DNA from: Petrolisthes cinctipes
Taxonomy: Eukaryota; Arthropoda; Malacostraca; Decapoda; Porcellanidae
Reading direction: 5' to 3'
Assembly: GCA_033782935.1 (NCBI GenBank)
Contig: JAWQEG010001548.1
Coordinates: 77,001 to 141,000 of the forward strand
DNA length: 64,000 nt
The notes under the pieces are model-generated. The model was not told the DNA's origin. It did not search any database and saw only the letters and a program-made list of their open reading frames with translations. Position numbers and translations under genes: made by a program. This document shows positions 33,891 to 44,062 of this stretch, in pieces. Each line of letters begins with the position of its first letter. The stretch's first letter is position 1.

Positions 33891-34420
33891 AATGACTGGG
33901 TTATAAATGGCTTTATTGTGGTGTCCATTGAGAAGGGGCGAAAGGTGCAGCAACCTGATTATTTCAAGTTATTTTAGTTGTACAGATGCAGGTTGTTATT
34001 GATGTAAATAATTTAATTTACAGTACAGCATGGTATTTATTTTAATTTTAATGAAGTGTTCATGTTATACTGATCATTGATTTTGCATCCAATATTATAA
34101 TTATTTGGGGGGGACCTGAAGGCAATCAGAGGGATATCTTATGTGTTGCAGGGAGTGAAGAGTCTTGTGATTAATTTACTGACCATGGGACGTTTTCACA
34201 GGAGCAGACAAACAACAAAGAATGCAATGATGAGCAAATCACATTCAATTAAGTAAGACTATAATTATTTTAAATGAGACTTGCTTACCCTTAGCCTGTG
34301 CTCCAAGTTTTTGTAATGCTGTATCTCTTGTTCTTTTGCTACGGAGATTACAACGTGAAAATACAAGCTTTATTCCTGTGTATTATAGGCTACAGAGAAC
34401 GCTTGTGCTCACACTGCATC

Positions 34421-34458
<38 letters not shown>

Positions 34459-35219
34459 CCGAGTGAGTAGTCAAGTGTGAGGAGTATGTAGTATGTGAAC
34501 ATTTTTGCACACACACACACTCTCTCTCTCTCTCTCTCTCTCTCATTGTATTATTATAATACAGCAATATAATACATTAGACAGAAATTACAATATTATA
34601 ACATTGTCAACCAGTTAAAATTGATGCATGATGACTCAGCAGTTCCTCTGCTTACCACTCATTCATAACAGTTTAACCTAGAAAACTCAAAAGCAATAGA
34701 ACCGTTGAATCGTACGTGTGGCAGCGACCGGCACCACCCCACCTGCACCCGACAAGGCGACAAGGCCGAGGCTAGACCGCGGGAAATTATGAGAGTATCA
34801 TAGTCTTTTAAACTTTTCAAAGTTATTCTGTAACGTACCTACATCTAAACTATACCCATAGAATGCTTGAACAATGTAGTTTCTTAATCGAAATAGTATA
34901 TTTTATTATTATTTACCAATTCTCCATTCTAATCTAATATATCAGTACGAGAATAACTTTTCACATTTTCTCCATGGTACTCGTATTTATTATACCTGTA
35001 ATATCTTTCTTAATAGAGAACTGAACACTTTTTGGCATATATCAGTTGAAAGCTAAGAAAATTTGGCCTCTAATGAAGTCTGAAATACCACAGTATATGT
35101 TATAGTGTGGTGATATCAAGTTGATGAAGTGAAGTAACGGTCAACAGATTATTCGTGTTTACCTTACGCGTGACATTATTACCTATACTTTAAGGGCAAT
35201 TATCTTCCTTAAGTAGGCG
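33891..35219. other. Right interior of the composite block, non-coding
   Basis: No coding frame was recognised. A 36-base T run (about 34423-34458) and adjacent (CA)n and (CT)n runs (34507-34545) are present. A GC-rich patch around 34720-34790 is the only compositional feature. Confidence 0.6.
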
Positions 35220-35244
35220 TGGCGCTCGACGGGTTGTAACAGTC

Positions 35245-35757
35245 AACCTCTCAAATTTATATGGAATAGAAAAGCGACTTCCATATGACATAATTACTGG
35301 TAATTCTTCTCCAGCATATAATATGGATGATTACTCAATTAGACAACTACAGGTGGTTAATAACATCCATAAGGAAGTCCGGAAACATTTACAGGGTAGT
35401 AGGCATGAGATGACGATTAAACAACATGCTCAAGCTGTAAAAATAGATGTTGCTGTTGGGGAAAATGTCATGGTAAAAGCCCCAGATAGAGTGTCAAAAC
35501 TAACTCCAAAGTTTGTAGGTCCATATGAAATAATAGATATAGCCCATGGAAATAAAATAAAGGTTAAAGATATAAATACAGGGAAGGTAGAAATAGTGCA
35601 TGTCGATAGGTGTAAAAAGATTAAATTAAATGACACACCTACCACACAAACAGACCAACCACAAGAAATAATACACTCCACTCCCACATCTAGTACCACA
35701 AATATATTGTTATGTATCCCAGTATTTGCAGTTAATTTGTACAAATGTGTAGCCTAA
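35245..35757 (+). pseudogene. Ty3/gypsy integrase C-terminal region
   Basis: The frame resumes with LYGIEKRLPYDII, directly complementary in position to the KSPHYII end at 21436. It carries a typical integrase C-terminal beta-barrel region (VGENVMVKAP, KLTPKFVGPYEI, VDRCKK) and ends at 35755-35757. The open frame is undamaged here. Together with 20836-21436 it makes an integrase interrupted only by the composite block and one upstream frameshift. Confidence 0.8.
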
Positions 35758-35919
35758 TATTTCCCACGATACTCGTGTGTTTGTTCGTGCGTGCGTTTCC
35801 CAGACTTTGTGTCGCCTCGAGGAAAATTCGCCACGAGCCTTCCACCCCCTTCCCTCTCCTATATCCTACCCCAACCCAGGAGGTGGGTAACCCAGTGTAT
35901 ATAAGGGGGAAGGAGCGTC
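35758..35919. other. Short spacer with TATA-like motif upstream of the array
   Basis: Non-coding, possibly gypsy 3' sequence. GTATATAAGG at about 35897-35906 lies roughly 25 bases before the first array element's CTTTTCAGA start. Whether it is used as a promoter is not known, and copies 2 to 4 lack it because they are preceded by an element tail. Confidence 0.4.
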
Positions 35920-36601
35920 CTTTTCAGAACACACATTATGCGTCCAGACTTTGTTGTGTCCAGACCTCGTCCTCGTTGTGCATAGCAACAACAGACTACA
36001 GTATTGTTCGTGGAGTTACCTTGGTGTACCGAGGCCTCTTACCGACAGTACTCTGTTGTTTCTTTGCCTTGGTAAAGTAATATTGTAAAGTAAATTTGCA
36101 GCGTTTTGCTGCACTGCTGTGTACACCTTCAGTGTTTTGATTTTTGCTGGAGGACAACCAGTAGTATATGGTAGCTAGTAGTTAGTTGTTCCCCACACCA
36201 GACCCGCAGCACTCACTGCCTCAGGGGAAACCCTGTGGTAGGGGGGCCCAGTAGTCTGGTGCGTCATTTGGGCACCTCTTTTTCTTAAACTACTTTTTCT
36301 TCTATATTTTCCGTGCGACCTCCTGGGCCTACGGTTGTCTCTTGGCTGAACAACGGTATTCGCTTGGGAGGTGGGTTCCTACTACACCACCCCTCGCATT
36401 AGGCAGGTTCGGTGGTGGGGAAGTTCCTTCCGCACAAACTCCGATCCCCTAGCTGGTACTGGAGAACGCCGCCAGGCTACCACTAGGGGGGGGCGAGTAA
36501 AGGTAACTTTTATTCCCTAAATTATTGTCCATTTTTGGGGGTTGATACAATAGTTAAGGGAGGTAGGTGAGTGTGTGAGGAGAGGGGTCGGACGTAGTCC
36601 G

Positions 36602-36814
36602 ATGCCCCGGATGGATGAACCCCCGACTAGCCTCCCTCCTCCTCAAGGAGGGAGGTTAACGACCAAGGACCAAACTAGGACAATGGCTGACAATAATGGA
36701 ACCCCTACGGCAGACAGACAAAGACAACCTGATGTTAAAATTCCTCCTATGAATGCTCGTTATGTAAATATTAGATGTGTAGATGAGGGTCAGTCTCTCA
36801 AAAACTTTAACCCC
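36602..36814 (+). pseudogene. Array copy 1 ORF1, N-terminal part
   Basis: ATG at 36602 starts the same protein as the intact ORF1 of copies 2 and 3 (MPRMDEPPTS; second ATG before ADNNGTP). It covers about the first 70 codons up to SLKNFNP, where the LTR element is inserted at 36815. Codons resume at 42911 after a 5-bp duplication (ACCCC). The flanking sequence shows ORF1 was open before the insertion. Confidence 0.9.
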
Positions 36815-37990
36815 TGTCACGAGTCAGCATAGACTCGTGACGTAATTTGAATTACAGAGAGTTGGAAAATTCCATACTGGAGAATGTTCTAGAGTAGGGG
36901 AATATTCCACGAGACAAAGGAGGTAGGAGTGGGTTCATGTAGGGTGCAGCTAGTCTTAATCTGCAGGTACTGGATTAGTAGCCAAAATTAGAAAAGGGTC
37001 AGGAAGGTCAGGTTTCAACCGAAATTGCCACATTCAGTCATATAGGTGTTCGTACATTAAGTACATCTTGTATTGATAAATTATGCTACCAGGGTAATTT
37101 ATGGTATTGTAAATGATCGTGAAGTGGAGGGGAATTATCGGGAATTATTAGCACGCCATAGGTAAATTGCAATTGCAGGTATAACTAAGGAATAAGTGGA
37201 TACCATGTAAATCGTAGCCAGTTAGGAAAAACGAACAAAAATAGGAGGAGGAGTCAGAGAAATTTTGAACCAGTTAAGGAGGAAGAATTGGGTCAGTTGG
37301 AAAACACACTTGAAGGAAGGAACACACTCGTTCGTCAGCTTCCCTTGCCTGAATTACCTCCACGTGCAGTGGGGAGTGATCAACGTAGACGCCGAATTCG
37401 TTGTATATTACACGATTCACAAGGCTTTACAGTTGTATACTGACTAGTTGCATTGACGCTGGTTCAGTGACTGAATTAGGTGAGGGGGGAGCTGGATCTT
37501 TGAAAATTACGAGTGTGTTGTGAGACTCTAAATTATTCCCAAGTGTGAGACATTAAGAAATATTCCAACTCGCGTAACAATTGATAGAATTACTACAAGT
37601 GTTAACGTAACCTAGACTATCGTCACGTATACGAACGAGACGTAGCGAGAGCGAGTAGCTAGTTAGCGTGGCGTGAGTGTGTGTGTGTGTGAAATTTAAT
37701 TATTCATGTTGGCTAAAAATACTGGAGTTGAATAAATATAGAAAATTTGCAATTGGTTGTTTAAATGCACCAGTAGATTTGTTATCTATATAAATACATA
37801 TATATCGGGAAGAACCCTTAACATAAAAATTTATTATGTGCGTGATGATTGAGGCCTAAACGGGGAGTTAACCCTGAGTACTTTCTTCGCTGCAGCCAAC
37901 CAACGAAGATCATAAATTAACCGGGCAAGGTAAGTTGTAATTGCCATATTATAAAATACATTATCTAATCATTCTCACATCACCGTCACA
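36815..37990 (+). repeat. 5' LTR (1176 bp)
   Basis: Runs from TGTCACGAGTC to ACCGTCACA. It contains AATAAA at 37731-37736 and TATATAAA at 37787-37794, a plausible core promoter for an LTR transcript starting about 25-30 bases on. A short GT repeat lies near 37678-37691. The first 26 bases fold as an imperfect hairpin (CACGAGTC / GACTCGTG). Confidence 0.93.
37787..37794 (+). promoter_or_regulatory. TATA-box-like motif in the 5' LTR
   Basis: TATATAAA followed by AT-rich sequence, about 200 bases before the LTR end. The 3' LTR has the same motif near 42702. The assignment is by sequence only. Confidence 0.5.
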
Positions 37991-37993
37991 TAT

Positions 37994-38011
37994 TGGCGCC
38001 CAACGTAGGGG
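37994..38011 (+). other. Putative primer-binding site
   Basis: TGGCGCCCAACGTAGGGG starts three bases after the 5' LTR, the usual position of the tRNA primer site. The tRNA species was not determined. Confidence 0.65.
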
Positions 38012-38119
38012 ACCTGATCGTTGTATTAACTCCAGTCACACACGCGCACACTTTCACGAGTAGATAGTCATAACTGTCCAGAAATTAAGGCAACCGAAAC
38101 GATAGAAAATAAATTAAAA

Positions 38120-39247
38120 ATGTCTACCGTACAAGAATTGTTGGGAGAGGCTCAACTATTGGGAATTGAAGGTAAGGCCGAAATTCAAGTGTACGTGAAG
38201 GGCCGCCAAGAAGAAGAAAGGCTTGAAAGGGCAGCCATAAGAGAAAATGAAAGGGAACAGAGAGAGCAAGAAAAATTGAAATGGGAACATGAAAAGGAAG
38301 TATTGGAACTGAAATTACGTGCGAGTGAAAGTCAAAGCTCGAGTGGAAGTGAGAGTGTAAGCTCAACCACCGTGACCCCAAGGTTACAACTGTCAAAATA
38401 CGTAGAGGGAGACGATATCGAGCCGTTTATTGAGCGATTCGAAATGGTTGCAGACACGTATAGATTAGATGATGATATAAAGAAGCTCGAGTTCATTAAT
38501 TTATTCGATGGAAAAGCCCTCAGCATTCTCCACCGACTCGACAGTACCGCCAGAGACTATGAGAACATGAAAAAGGCTTTATTACAGGCGTATGGGTTGA
38601 CTGTCGATGACGCTAGGAATCAGTTTTCGTGTGCACTCCTACAGGATAAGGAGACTGTTGCACAGTTTAGTGCACGTCTGACCAGTTACCTGGATCAGTG
38701 GTTGGAGAAGGCCGAAACACCTAAGACGTTGGAGGGGGTAAAAGACTTGTTGCTGCGTACACAGCTGGAGAAGTCTTGCCCTCCAGAATTGTCGGCTCAG
38801 CTGAAAACCAACAAGGTGAAAATGTTGCAAACGATGGTGGATATGTCGGACGCACATTTTACCGCGTATGGTTACCACACGCGGATTCAGCCTAATAAGA
38901 AAATTAATCAGTCGAATAAGCCTTCTCAGAACTCTGCTGTTTCATATAACCAGTCGAGTAAAAATCAGTCACAGCAGCAGAGTCAAATTGTTCGTCTGCA
39001 ACCTAAACCTCATTTTAATCATACCCAGAAACAAGGTAATAATAATCACTATTCGCAGCAGTCCAATCAGTACCGTTACCAAGGAAAAAGTAACTGGAAA
39101 AATAGTAATAACCACGGTGGAAATAAGGGTTATTATCAGCGATCGGCAGCTGCAACACATGGTGAACCACAGTATTCACCTGTGGCGGTTCAACCTAGTG
39201 TAGAACCGCGAGTGCCTCAGTCGGTTCACGAACCTCATCAATTGTGA
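38120..39247 (+). CDS. Gag protein of the LTR retrotransposon
   Basis: A 375-codon open frame starting at ATG 38120 and ending with UGA (39245-39247). Residues about 30-75 form a highly charged coiled coil (EEERLERAAIRENEREQREQ). Residues about 90-260 form a capsid-like region (YVEGDDIEPFIERFE, NLFDGKALSILHRL, VAQFSARLTSYLDQW). Residues about 270-360 are rich in Q, N and S. No zinc knuckle is present, which some gypsy gags also lack. The product would assemble the particle and package the RNA. The frame is intact, so this non-autonomous element still makes its own structural protein. The stop is followed in frame by an open pol reading frame. Confidence 0.88.
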   Translation: MSTVQELLGEAQLLGIEGKAEIQVYVKGRQEEERLERAAIRENEREQREQEKLKWEHEKEVLELKLRASESQSSSGSESVSSTTVTPRLQLSKYVEGDDIEPFIERFEMVADTYRLDDDIKKLEFINLFDGKALSILHRLDSTARDYENMKKALLQAYGLTVDDARNQFSCALLQDKETVAQFSARLTSYLDQWLEKAETPKTLEGVKDLLLRTQLEKSCPPELSAQLKTNKVKMLQTMVDMSDAHFTAYGYHTRIQPNKKINQSNKPSQNSAVSYNQSSKNQSQQQSQIVRLQPKPHFNHTQKQGNNNHYSQQSNQYRYQGKSNWKNSNNHGGNKGYYQRSAAATHGEPQYSPVAVQPSVEPRVPQSVHEPHQL

Positions 39248-41122
39248 CTAAACGCGACAGGAGTCTCGAAAGGTAAGTCTGGTTTCCATATTTGTCCGGG
39301 AATTGTTAACGGGATATCTGTTGAAGTCTTTCGAGATAATGGGTCATCGGGGTGTTGTGTCGCTGATGGTTTAGTTGCTTCTAATGATTTTACAGGGGAG
39401 CAGGTAACTATCACTATGATTGATGGTACCAGGAGGCTCTATCCTCTTGCTAAAATTGCAGTGGAGAGTCCATTCTATACAGGCCAGGTAATTGCAGCAG
39501 TCATGCAAAATCCTGTGTCAGATTTGGTAATAGGAAATATATCAGGGGTTAAGAATGCGTGTTCAGTGGAAATTTCCACGCAGACTGGTGCAGCTGCTGT
39601 AACCAGGGGTATGGCGCATGCAAAGAAAACGGTTGTTCCACTTCAAGTGACAACTGCTGCCGACCTCGTCAATTGCGAGGATGTAGTTGCAGAGCAAGCA
39701 AGTGACCCTTCATTGGCACTTGTTCGCAAGCAGGCACTTGAGGGTGACAGTAGAGATCGACATGGTATTGTAACCAGTTACGTCAGGAGGAGAAACAGGT
39801 TTTACCGACGTACAGTAAACCCCGATGGGGAAGAGAGGGTTCAGTTTCTCGTACCAGAGAAATACCGACAGGCTGTGTTTACCCTGGGTCATCATGCTAT
39901 ATTAGGGGGTCATATGGGGATGAGGAAAACAATTGATAGGATTCAGTCTCATTTCTATTGGCCAGGTATGGGGAGAGAGATAGGGAGATTGTTGAGGTCA
40001 TGTGACGTTTGTCAGAAAACGTGTGACAGGGGTCGGGTGAAGCCCGCACCTCTTAATCCTCTACCGCTTATCTCAGAGTCATTTGAGAGAGTAGCGGTTG
40101 ATATTGTTGGACCGATTATTCCGAGGGCTACGGACGGTGCCAAGTACATTCTTACCTGTGTGGATTTCGCGACCAGATGGCCTGAAGCAGTGCCTCTGCG
40201 TGATATTGAAGCCACTACAGTGGCTGAAGTTTTGTTGGATATATTCTGTCGTGTCGGCATACCAAAGCAGGTATTGTCCGACCGAGGCAGTCAATTTACC
40301 TCCGCGATGATGGAGGAATTGTGGAGATTACTCTCAGTTAAAGGGTTGAGGACAACACCTTATCATCCAATGTGTAATGGGTTGTGTGAGAGGTTTAATG
40401 GTACTCTCAAGAAAATGTTGAGGAGGATGGCAGTAGAACAACCTAGGGAGTGGTCCAGGTATATCTCGCCACTACTGTTCGCGTATCGCGAAGCACCTCA
40501 GGCATCGTTGCAATTTGGTCCATTCGAGTTAGTGTATGGTAAACCTGCTCGAGGACCACTTCAGGTTCTACGTGAACTTTGGGACGATGAGGAATCGGAT
40601 CCCGTGGTGAAAACCACTTATTCTTATGTAATTGATTTGGCAGAACGATTACAGCAAACCTGCGAGATTGCAAAGCAGGAGTTATCTAAAGCAAAGGAGA
40701 TTCAGAAGTCCTACTATGATAGGAAAACTAAGCTCCGAACGCTACAGGTAGGGGGGAAGTGTCTCGTTCTGTTACCAACAGCTCATAATAAGTTGTTGGC
40801 TCAGTGGAAGGGTCCCTTTGAAGTAGTCAAGAAGGTGAATGACCTTAACTACATAGTTAAAATCAAAGGTGAAGCCAAGCGGTTCCATATTAATATGCTT
40901 AAGGAATATTACACCACCCAACAGGGGTGTACTTCCATTGTTACCACATTTGGGGCAGGCTGTTGTAACATCACCTCAGAACAGAGTGAAGTGTTAAGTC
41001 TAGTCCGTGGTCATTTTTCCCCAGCAGTAGACATGGTTAGCGCTGCTGTGGTAATCCCCGAGGGTGACGAGGGATATACTCCCAGACGGCAGAAGTATCC
41101 TCCGGGTCAAATTGCTCGTTAA
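39248..41122 (+). CDS. Protease-integrase (pol) read through from Gag, no reverse transcriptase
   Basis: The 624-codon frame is in the same frame as gag, right after the UGA, with no independent start needed. The protease region comes first. Its active-site motif reads RDNGSSG at 39335, where DTG or DSG is normal, and its end is DLVIGNI. Integrase follows directly: an H-H-C-C zinc domain (HHAILGGH, CDVCQKTC) and the catalytic acids in VAVDIVGP, LSDRGSQF and CERFNG. The C-terminal KGPFEVVKK domain follows. No RT or RNase H lies between protease and integrase, nor in the 600 bp before the 3' LTR. Protease directly before integrase is the order of Gmr1-like gypsy elements, in which RT would follow. 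Here it would have been deleted at the 3' side. Readthrough is inferred from the UGA-CUA context. Confidence 0.85.
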   Translation, partial: LNATGVSKGKSGFHICPGIVNGISVEVFRDNGSSGCCVADGLVASNDFTGEQVTITMIDGTRRLYPLAKIAVESPFYTGQVIAAVMQNPVSDLVIGNISGVKNACSVEISTQTGAAAVTRGMAHAKKTVVPLQVTTAADLVNCEDVVAEQASDPSLALVRKQALEGDSRDRHGIVTSYVRRRNRFYRRTVNPDGEERVQFLVPEKYRQAVFTLGHHAILGGHMGMRKTIDRIQSHFYWPGMGREIGRLLRSCDVCQKTCDRGRVKPAPLNPLPLISESFERVAVDIVGPIIPRATDGAKYILTCVDFATRWPEAVPLRDIEATTVAEVLLDIFCRVGIPKQVLSDRGSQFTSAMMEELWRLLSVKGLRTTPYHPMCNGLCERFNGTLKKMLRRMAVEQPREWSRYISPLLFAYREAPQASLQFGPFELVYGKPARGPLQVLRELWDDEESDPVVKTTYSYVIDLAERLQQTCEIAKQELSKAKEIQKSYYDRKTKLRTLQVGGKCLVLLPTAHNKLLAQWKGPFEVVKKVNDLNYIVKIKGEAKRFHINMLKEYYTTQQGCTSIVTTFGAGCCNITSEQSEVLSLVRGHFSPAVDMVSAAVVIPEGDEGYTPRRQKYPPGQIAR

Positions 41123-41729
41123 TTAGTGTTAACCGAGTAAATATTCATGCAAAGATCGACCGGCAGAAGTATCCTCCGGGTCGAATTGCTCGTAATTGTT
41201 ACCTCTCCGAGCGCAACGAGCACGAGTCTTATGCGACTCAGATCAAGGGGTTTCCTAGAATTGGGGAAAAATCCGTTGTTATATGTATTGTATTTTGTGC
41301 AACTTATCCAAGACACGGATTCTAGCGGTTTACTCTGATCCAAGGCTCGGATAATTCACTAATATATGTATTGCCTTCCAGAGATATTGTTGCATTTCCT
41401 ACATATTATGTAACAAATACACAATGCATTACATACACCACACTTATATATTGCTTAAATGTGTACAAATTGTACTGAGCAGATATTACCAGGTACATTC
41501 ATTCTTGTCTCGGAGTTTCTTCCTAAGATTGAAAAGCTAAAGTAACTGTTGGGAGTTTTCCACTCATTGGCAAAAATGAACACGTAACCGGTGATAGTAA
41601 TTGACACATACAAGAATAAGTGAAGTGTGGATGAATTATTATTGTAATAGTTATACATGCAAGGGCGTCGCTACCACTTCACGAATCTATTAAACATTGC
41701 ATAGAGCAATGTCTCTTTGTGTGGGCGAA
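41123..41729. other. 3' internal region of the LTR element
   Basis: Non-coding. The last coding bases 'cggcagaagtatcctccggg' (about 41087) recur at 41161 with their continuation 'tcgaattgctcgt', a duplicated segment of about 33 bp. A purine-rich GTGTGGGCGA precedes the 3' LTR and may serve as the polypurine tract. Confidence 0.6.
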
Positions 41730-42905
41730 TGTCAAGAGTCAGCATAGACTCGTGACGTAATTTGAATTACAGAGAGTTGGAAAATTCCATACTGGAGAAT
41801 GTTCTAGAGTAGGGGAATATTCCACGAGACAAAGGAGGTAGGAGTGGGTTCATGTAGGGTGCAGCTAGTCTTAATCTGCAGGTACTGGATTAGTAGCCAA
41901 AATTAGAAAAGGGTCAGGAAGGTCAGGTTTCAACCGAAATTGCCACATTCAGTCATATAGGTGTTCGTACATTAAGTACATCTTGTATTGATAAATTATG
42001 CTACCAGGGTAATTTATGGTATTGTAAATGATCGTGAAGTGGAGGGGAATTATCGGGAATTATTAGCACGCCATAGGTAAATTGCAATTGCAGGTATAAC
42101 TAAGGAATAAGTGGATACCATGTAAATCGTAGCCAGTTAGGAAAAACGAACAAAAATAGGAGGAGGAGTCAGAGAAATTTTGAACCAGTTAAGGAGGAAG
42201 AATTGGGTCAGTTGGAAAACACACTTGAAGGAAGGAACACACTCGTTCGTCAGCTTCCCTTGCCTGAATTACCTCCACGTGCAGTGGGGAGTGATCAACG
42301 TAGACGCCGAATTCGTTGTATATTACACGATTCACAAGGCTTTACAGTTGTATACTGACTAGTTGCATTGACGCTGGTTCAGTGACTGAATTAGGTGAGG
42401 GGGGAGCTGGATCTTTGAAAATTACGAGTGTGTTGTGAGACTCTAAATTATTCCCAAGTGTGAGACATTAAGAAATATTCCAACTCGCGTAACAATTGAT
42501 AGAATTACTACAAGTGTTAACGTAACCTAGACTATCGTCACGTATACGAACGAGACGTAGCGAGAGCGAGTAGCTAGTTAGCGTGGCGTGAGTGTGTGTG
42601 TGTGTGAAATTTAATTATTCATGTTGGCTAAAAATACTGGAGTTGAATAAATATAGAAAATTTGCAATTGGTTGTTTAAATGCACCAGTAGATTTGTTAT
42701 CTATATAAATACATATATATCGGGAAGAACCCTTAACATAAAAATTTATTATGTGCGTGATGATTGAGGCCTAAACGGGGAGTTAACCCTGAGTACTTTC
42801 TTCGCTGCAGCCAACCAACGAAGATCATAAATTAACCGGGCAAGGTAAGTTGTAATTGCCATATTATAAAATACATTATCTAATCATTCTCACATCACCG
42901 TCACA
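41730..42905 (+). repeat. 3' LTR (1176 bp)
   Basis: Same length as the 5' LTR. The only difference I found is TGTCAAGAG at its start. It is followed by the ACCCC target duplication and the resumed ORF1 of array copy 1. Confidence 0.93.
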
Positions 42906-42910
42906 ACCCC

Positions 42911-44062
42911 TTTATCGTCAAAAAGGTCCTTGATGGTCAAGTGGGTGGCAGTCTTGCTGCTGCTAACAAGTTGCGTGATGGTAGTATCCTGGTAAAAGTA
43001 CTGAAGGCATCCCAGGTTAAGGATCTCCTTAAACTGACGCAAATTCATAACTTTAAGGTGAAAGCCACCATTCCAGTGGGGCCGAATACCTGTAAGGGCG
43101 TCATTTTCCATAGGGATTTGGCCGCTCTGGATGAGGCTGAAATTTTGGAAGGAATGAAGGACCAAGGCGTTGTTGATGTACAAAGTATGACCAGGATGAG
43201 AGAGAACAAGAGAGAGAAATTTGGCTTGTGTTTCCTGACTTTTGCTTCAGCACAAATTCCGGAAACGGTAAAGATTGGATATGAAATAGTTCACGTTAGA
43301 CCATACATTCAGAAACCGATGCGTTGTTTCCGCTGCCAGAAATTCGGACACACAGCATTGAGGTGCTTCAATAAAGATTCATTCACTTGTGGTAAATGTG
43401 CAGGTAGACACGAGACTGAGTTGTGTTCAGAGACAGTCTTCAAGTGTGCTAATTGTGGCGGCCCCCACCAGGCAAGTGCAGGTGACTGCAGGAGCCTTAA
43501 AGTGGAGACTGAAGCAATGGCATACATGAGGGCTCATGATGTCAGTTATGGTGAGGCAAAGAGGAAGGTGGAGGGGGTTAACCAAACTCCCACAGTTTCC
43601 TATGCTGCAGCTATGACTGGCACCACTGCTCCTGTAACTACAGCAAATGTTAACGTGGCTATCCAAGCTAAAGATAATGAAATTAAAGACTTGAAGGATA
43701 CTGTAAGTAAATTAACGTTGCTAGTAGAAAGTTTGACAAAGAAATTAGAAGTTGTTGAATCAACCCAGCAAAAGAAGCACCACAAAGCTGATGATACCGT
43801 ATCAGCTTCTAAATCTCATGTTCTCGCTCAGGTGACTCCCATGAAGCCTACATCCGGGAGTCGTCCGGTTCGTCGCGAGACGAGCCGTTCGAGGACTGGC
43901 TCTGTACCTCATGGAGAGGAACAGGCGATGGAGACTACCGTCGCGAAACCTGCCCGCGGGAGGTCCCCGGGAAGTGCAGAGGAGGAAGAGGGTCTTCCCT
44001 CCCAGCACAAAAAGGTTCGGCCAGACGAACAAGGCTCCAAGAAACCCCATAAACAGCGATAA
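42911..44062 (+). pseudogene. Array copy 1 ORF1, C-terminal part
   Basis: It resumes at FIVKKVLDGQ and runs to PHKQR and TAA (44060-44062). It includes the RNA-binding-like region (NTCKGVIFHRDL), three Cys/His knuckles (CFRCQKFGHTALRC, CGKCAGRHETELC, CANCGGPHQASAGDC), a coiled coil (KDLKDTVSKLTLLVESLTKK) and a basic tail. The frame is undamaged from the insertion point onward. With the LTR element in place no full ORF1 can be made from this copy. Confidence 0.9.

Larger units (their letters stand above)
21437..35244. mobile_element. 13.8-kb composite insertion with inverted ends
   Basis: The block splits a gypsy integrase reading frame. Its ends carry matching inverted sequences: ACTGTTACAACTCGTCAAGC at 21443 continues GCCA, and its inverse lies at 35220-35243 with two mismatches in 24. 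Integrase codons stop just outside the left end and restart just outside the right end, so the block is one original insertion that later accepted others. I could not define a target duplication or superfamily. Contents are listed separately: a CR1/RTE-type 3' end, an RTE-like element, minisatellites, the 26.7-33.5 kb element and a fold-back. Confidence 0.65.
36815..42905 (+). mobile_element. LTR retrotransposon lacking reverse transcriptase
   Basis: This is a 6091-bp element with 1176-bp LTRs starting TGTCA and ending TCACA, flanked by ACCCC (36810-36814 and 42906-42910). Reading the two LTRs side by side I found one difference (TGTCACGAG versus TGTCAAGAG), so the insertion is very recent. 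The internal region has a primer-binding-site-like TGGCGCCCAACG, a gag, an in-frame UGA, protease and integrase. No reverse transcriptase or RNase H is present anywhere. It must have been copied by enzymes supplied in trans. It belongs to Ty3/gypsy by its integrase. Confidence 0.93.

Noticed and set aside
37265..37447. 60-codon frame repeated at 42180-42362
   Set aside because: It lies within the two LTRs and is identical because the LTRs are identical. There is no sign of translation.
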